Assembly (NCBI GenBank): GCA_024206165.1
Contig: JAAGZN010000749.1
Coordinates: 1 to 33,535, forward strand
DNA: 33,535 nucleotides
Source: Bacteroidota bacterium
GTDB taxonomy: Bacteria; Bacteroidota; Bacteroidia; Cytophagales; Amoebophilaceae
Direction of reading: 5' to 3'
Positions 33,396 to 33,535 of this stretch are shown here, in pieces. The position numbers and the translations under genes are program-made. Position 1 is the stretch's first letter; the number at the start of each line of letters is the position of its first letter. The notes beneath the pieces were generated by a model that was not told the origin of the DNA, made no database searches, and was given only the letters and a program-made list of their open reading frames with translations.

Positions 33396-33535
33396 TTTCC
33401 AAATCTAATACAATCAACATTTCTATATTTTTTAGCGATCATCCCTTAAATAAGTCTAAATTTTAGCTATTTTACCAATTTCCAAATCTAATACAATCAA
33501 CATTTCTATATTTTTTAGCGATCATCCCTTAAATA
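33396..33535. repeat. Direct repeat of at least 57 bases, two copies, cut by the window end
   Basis: Bases 33396-33452 and 33479-33535 are identical over 57 positions, separated by 26 bases with no obvious similarity to the repeat. The second copy ends exactly at the window end, so the true repeat may be longer and there may be more copies. The unit contains TTTAGCGATCATCCCTT, which has no long internal symmetry. It is not coding in any sensible frame. The 185-base region after ispF has no clear terminator. Confidence 0.9.

Noticed and set aside
33396-33535. CRISPR array from repeat-spacer-repeat layout
   Set aside because: The repeat is at least 57 bases, longer than normal CRISPR repeats, only two copies are visible, and no cas gene is in the window.

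Overview
The window is a 33.5 kb, AT-rich stretch in which every gene I can support lies on the + strand, often with overlapping stop/start codons. It looks like a bacterial chromosome fragment. The type I secretion set with a TolC-like outer-membrane channel implies two membranes. The order cysS-rlmB ... PIN/TRAM protein-ispD-ispF, the C5 haem-precursor operon and a CymR-like regulator recall low-GC Terrabacteria such as Firmicutes. A diderm low-GC lineage, possibly an uncultured phylum, fits both, but the phylum cannot be fixed by reading alone.

Layout. (1) 121-4583: a three-gene type I secretion operon (ABC exporter, HlyD-type adaptor, TolC-type channel) with no substrate gene, closed by a strong intrinsic terminator at 4619-4651. 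(2) 4818-18032: a long sulfur-assimilation and siroheme-precursor cluster. An Rrf2/CymR-like regulator and cysK are followed by a sulfur-carrier module (HcyS-like carrier with a blocked C-terminus, MetY, E1-like HcyF, JAMM protease HcyD). Next come a DUF2061 membrane protein, an atypical MnmA, APS reductase (cysH), ATP sulfurylase (cysD, cysN), precorrin-2 dehydrogenase, hemA, a hemC-cobA-hemD fusion and hemB; hemL (18156-19436) follows after a 123-base gap. (3) 19594-26437: tatD, a four-carbon-acid-sugar-kinase-like protein, a helicase-nuclease, an MscS channel, a methyltransferase and a DUF89 protein. (4) 26463-33350: cysS, rlmB, a small Cys-rich tail-anchored protein, a PIN/TRAM protein, a 7TM-GAF-degenerate-GGDEF protein, ispD and ispF. 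(5) 33396-33535: two exact copies of a repeat of at least 57 bases running into the window end.

How the parts work together. CysD/CysN make APS, and CysH (with the Fe-S cysteines of an APS reductase) reduces it to sulfite. The tetrapyrrole genes supply siroheme, presumably for a sulfite reductase encoded elsewhere. Sulfide would then be fixed either by CysK into cysteine, or on the C-terminus of HcyS and transferred by MetY to O-acetylhomoserine, with HcyD releasing homocysteine. This is the arrangement known from Wolinella succinogenes as thiocarboxylate-dependent methionine synthesis.

The most notable points are this carrier pathway and an adjacent MnmA that lacks the usual second catalytic Cys but carries a C + CxxC set. 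The CysN C-terminal APS-kinase-like domain has lost its P-loop. The hydroxymethylbilane synthase lacks the cofactor-binding third domain. HemA and precorrin-2 dehydrogenase are unusually compact, and a 35-base perfect palindrome lies inside cysD. No tRNA, rRNA, CRISPR array, transposase or phage gene was seen.
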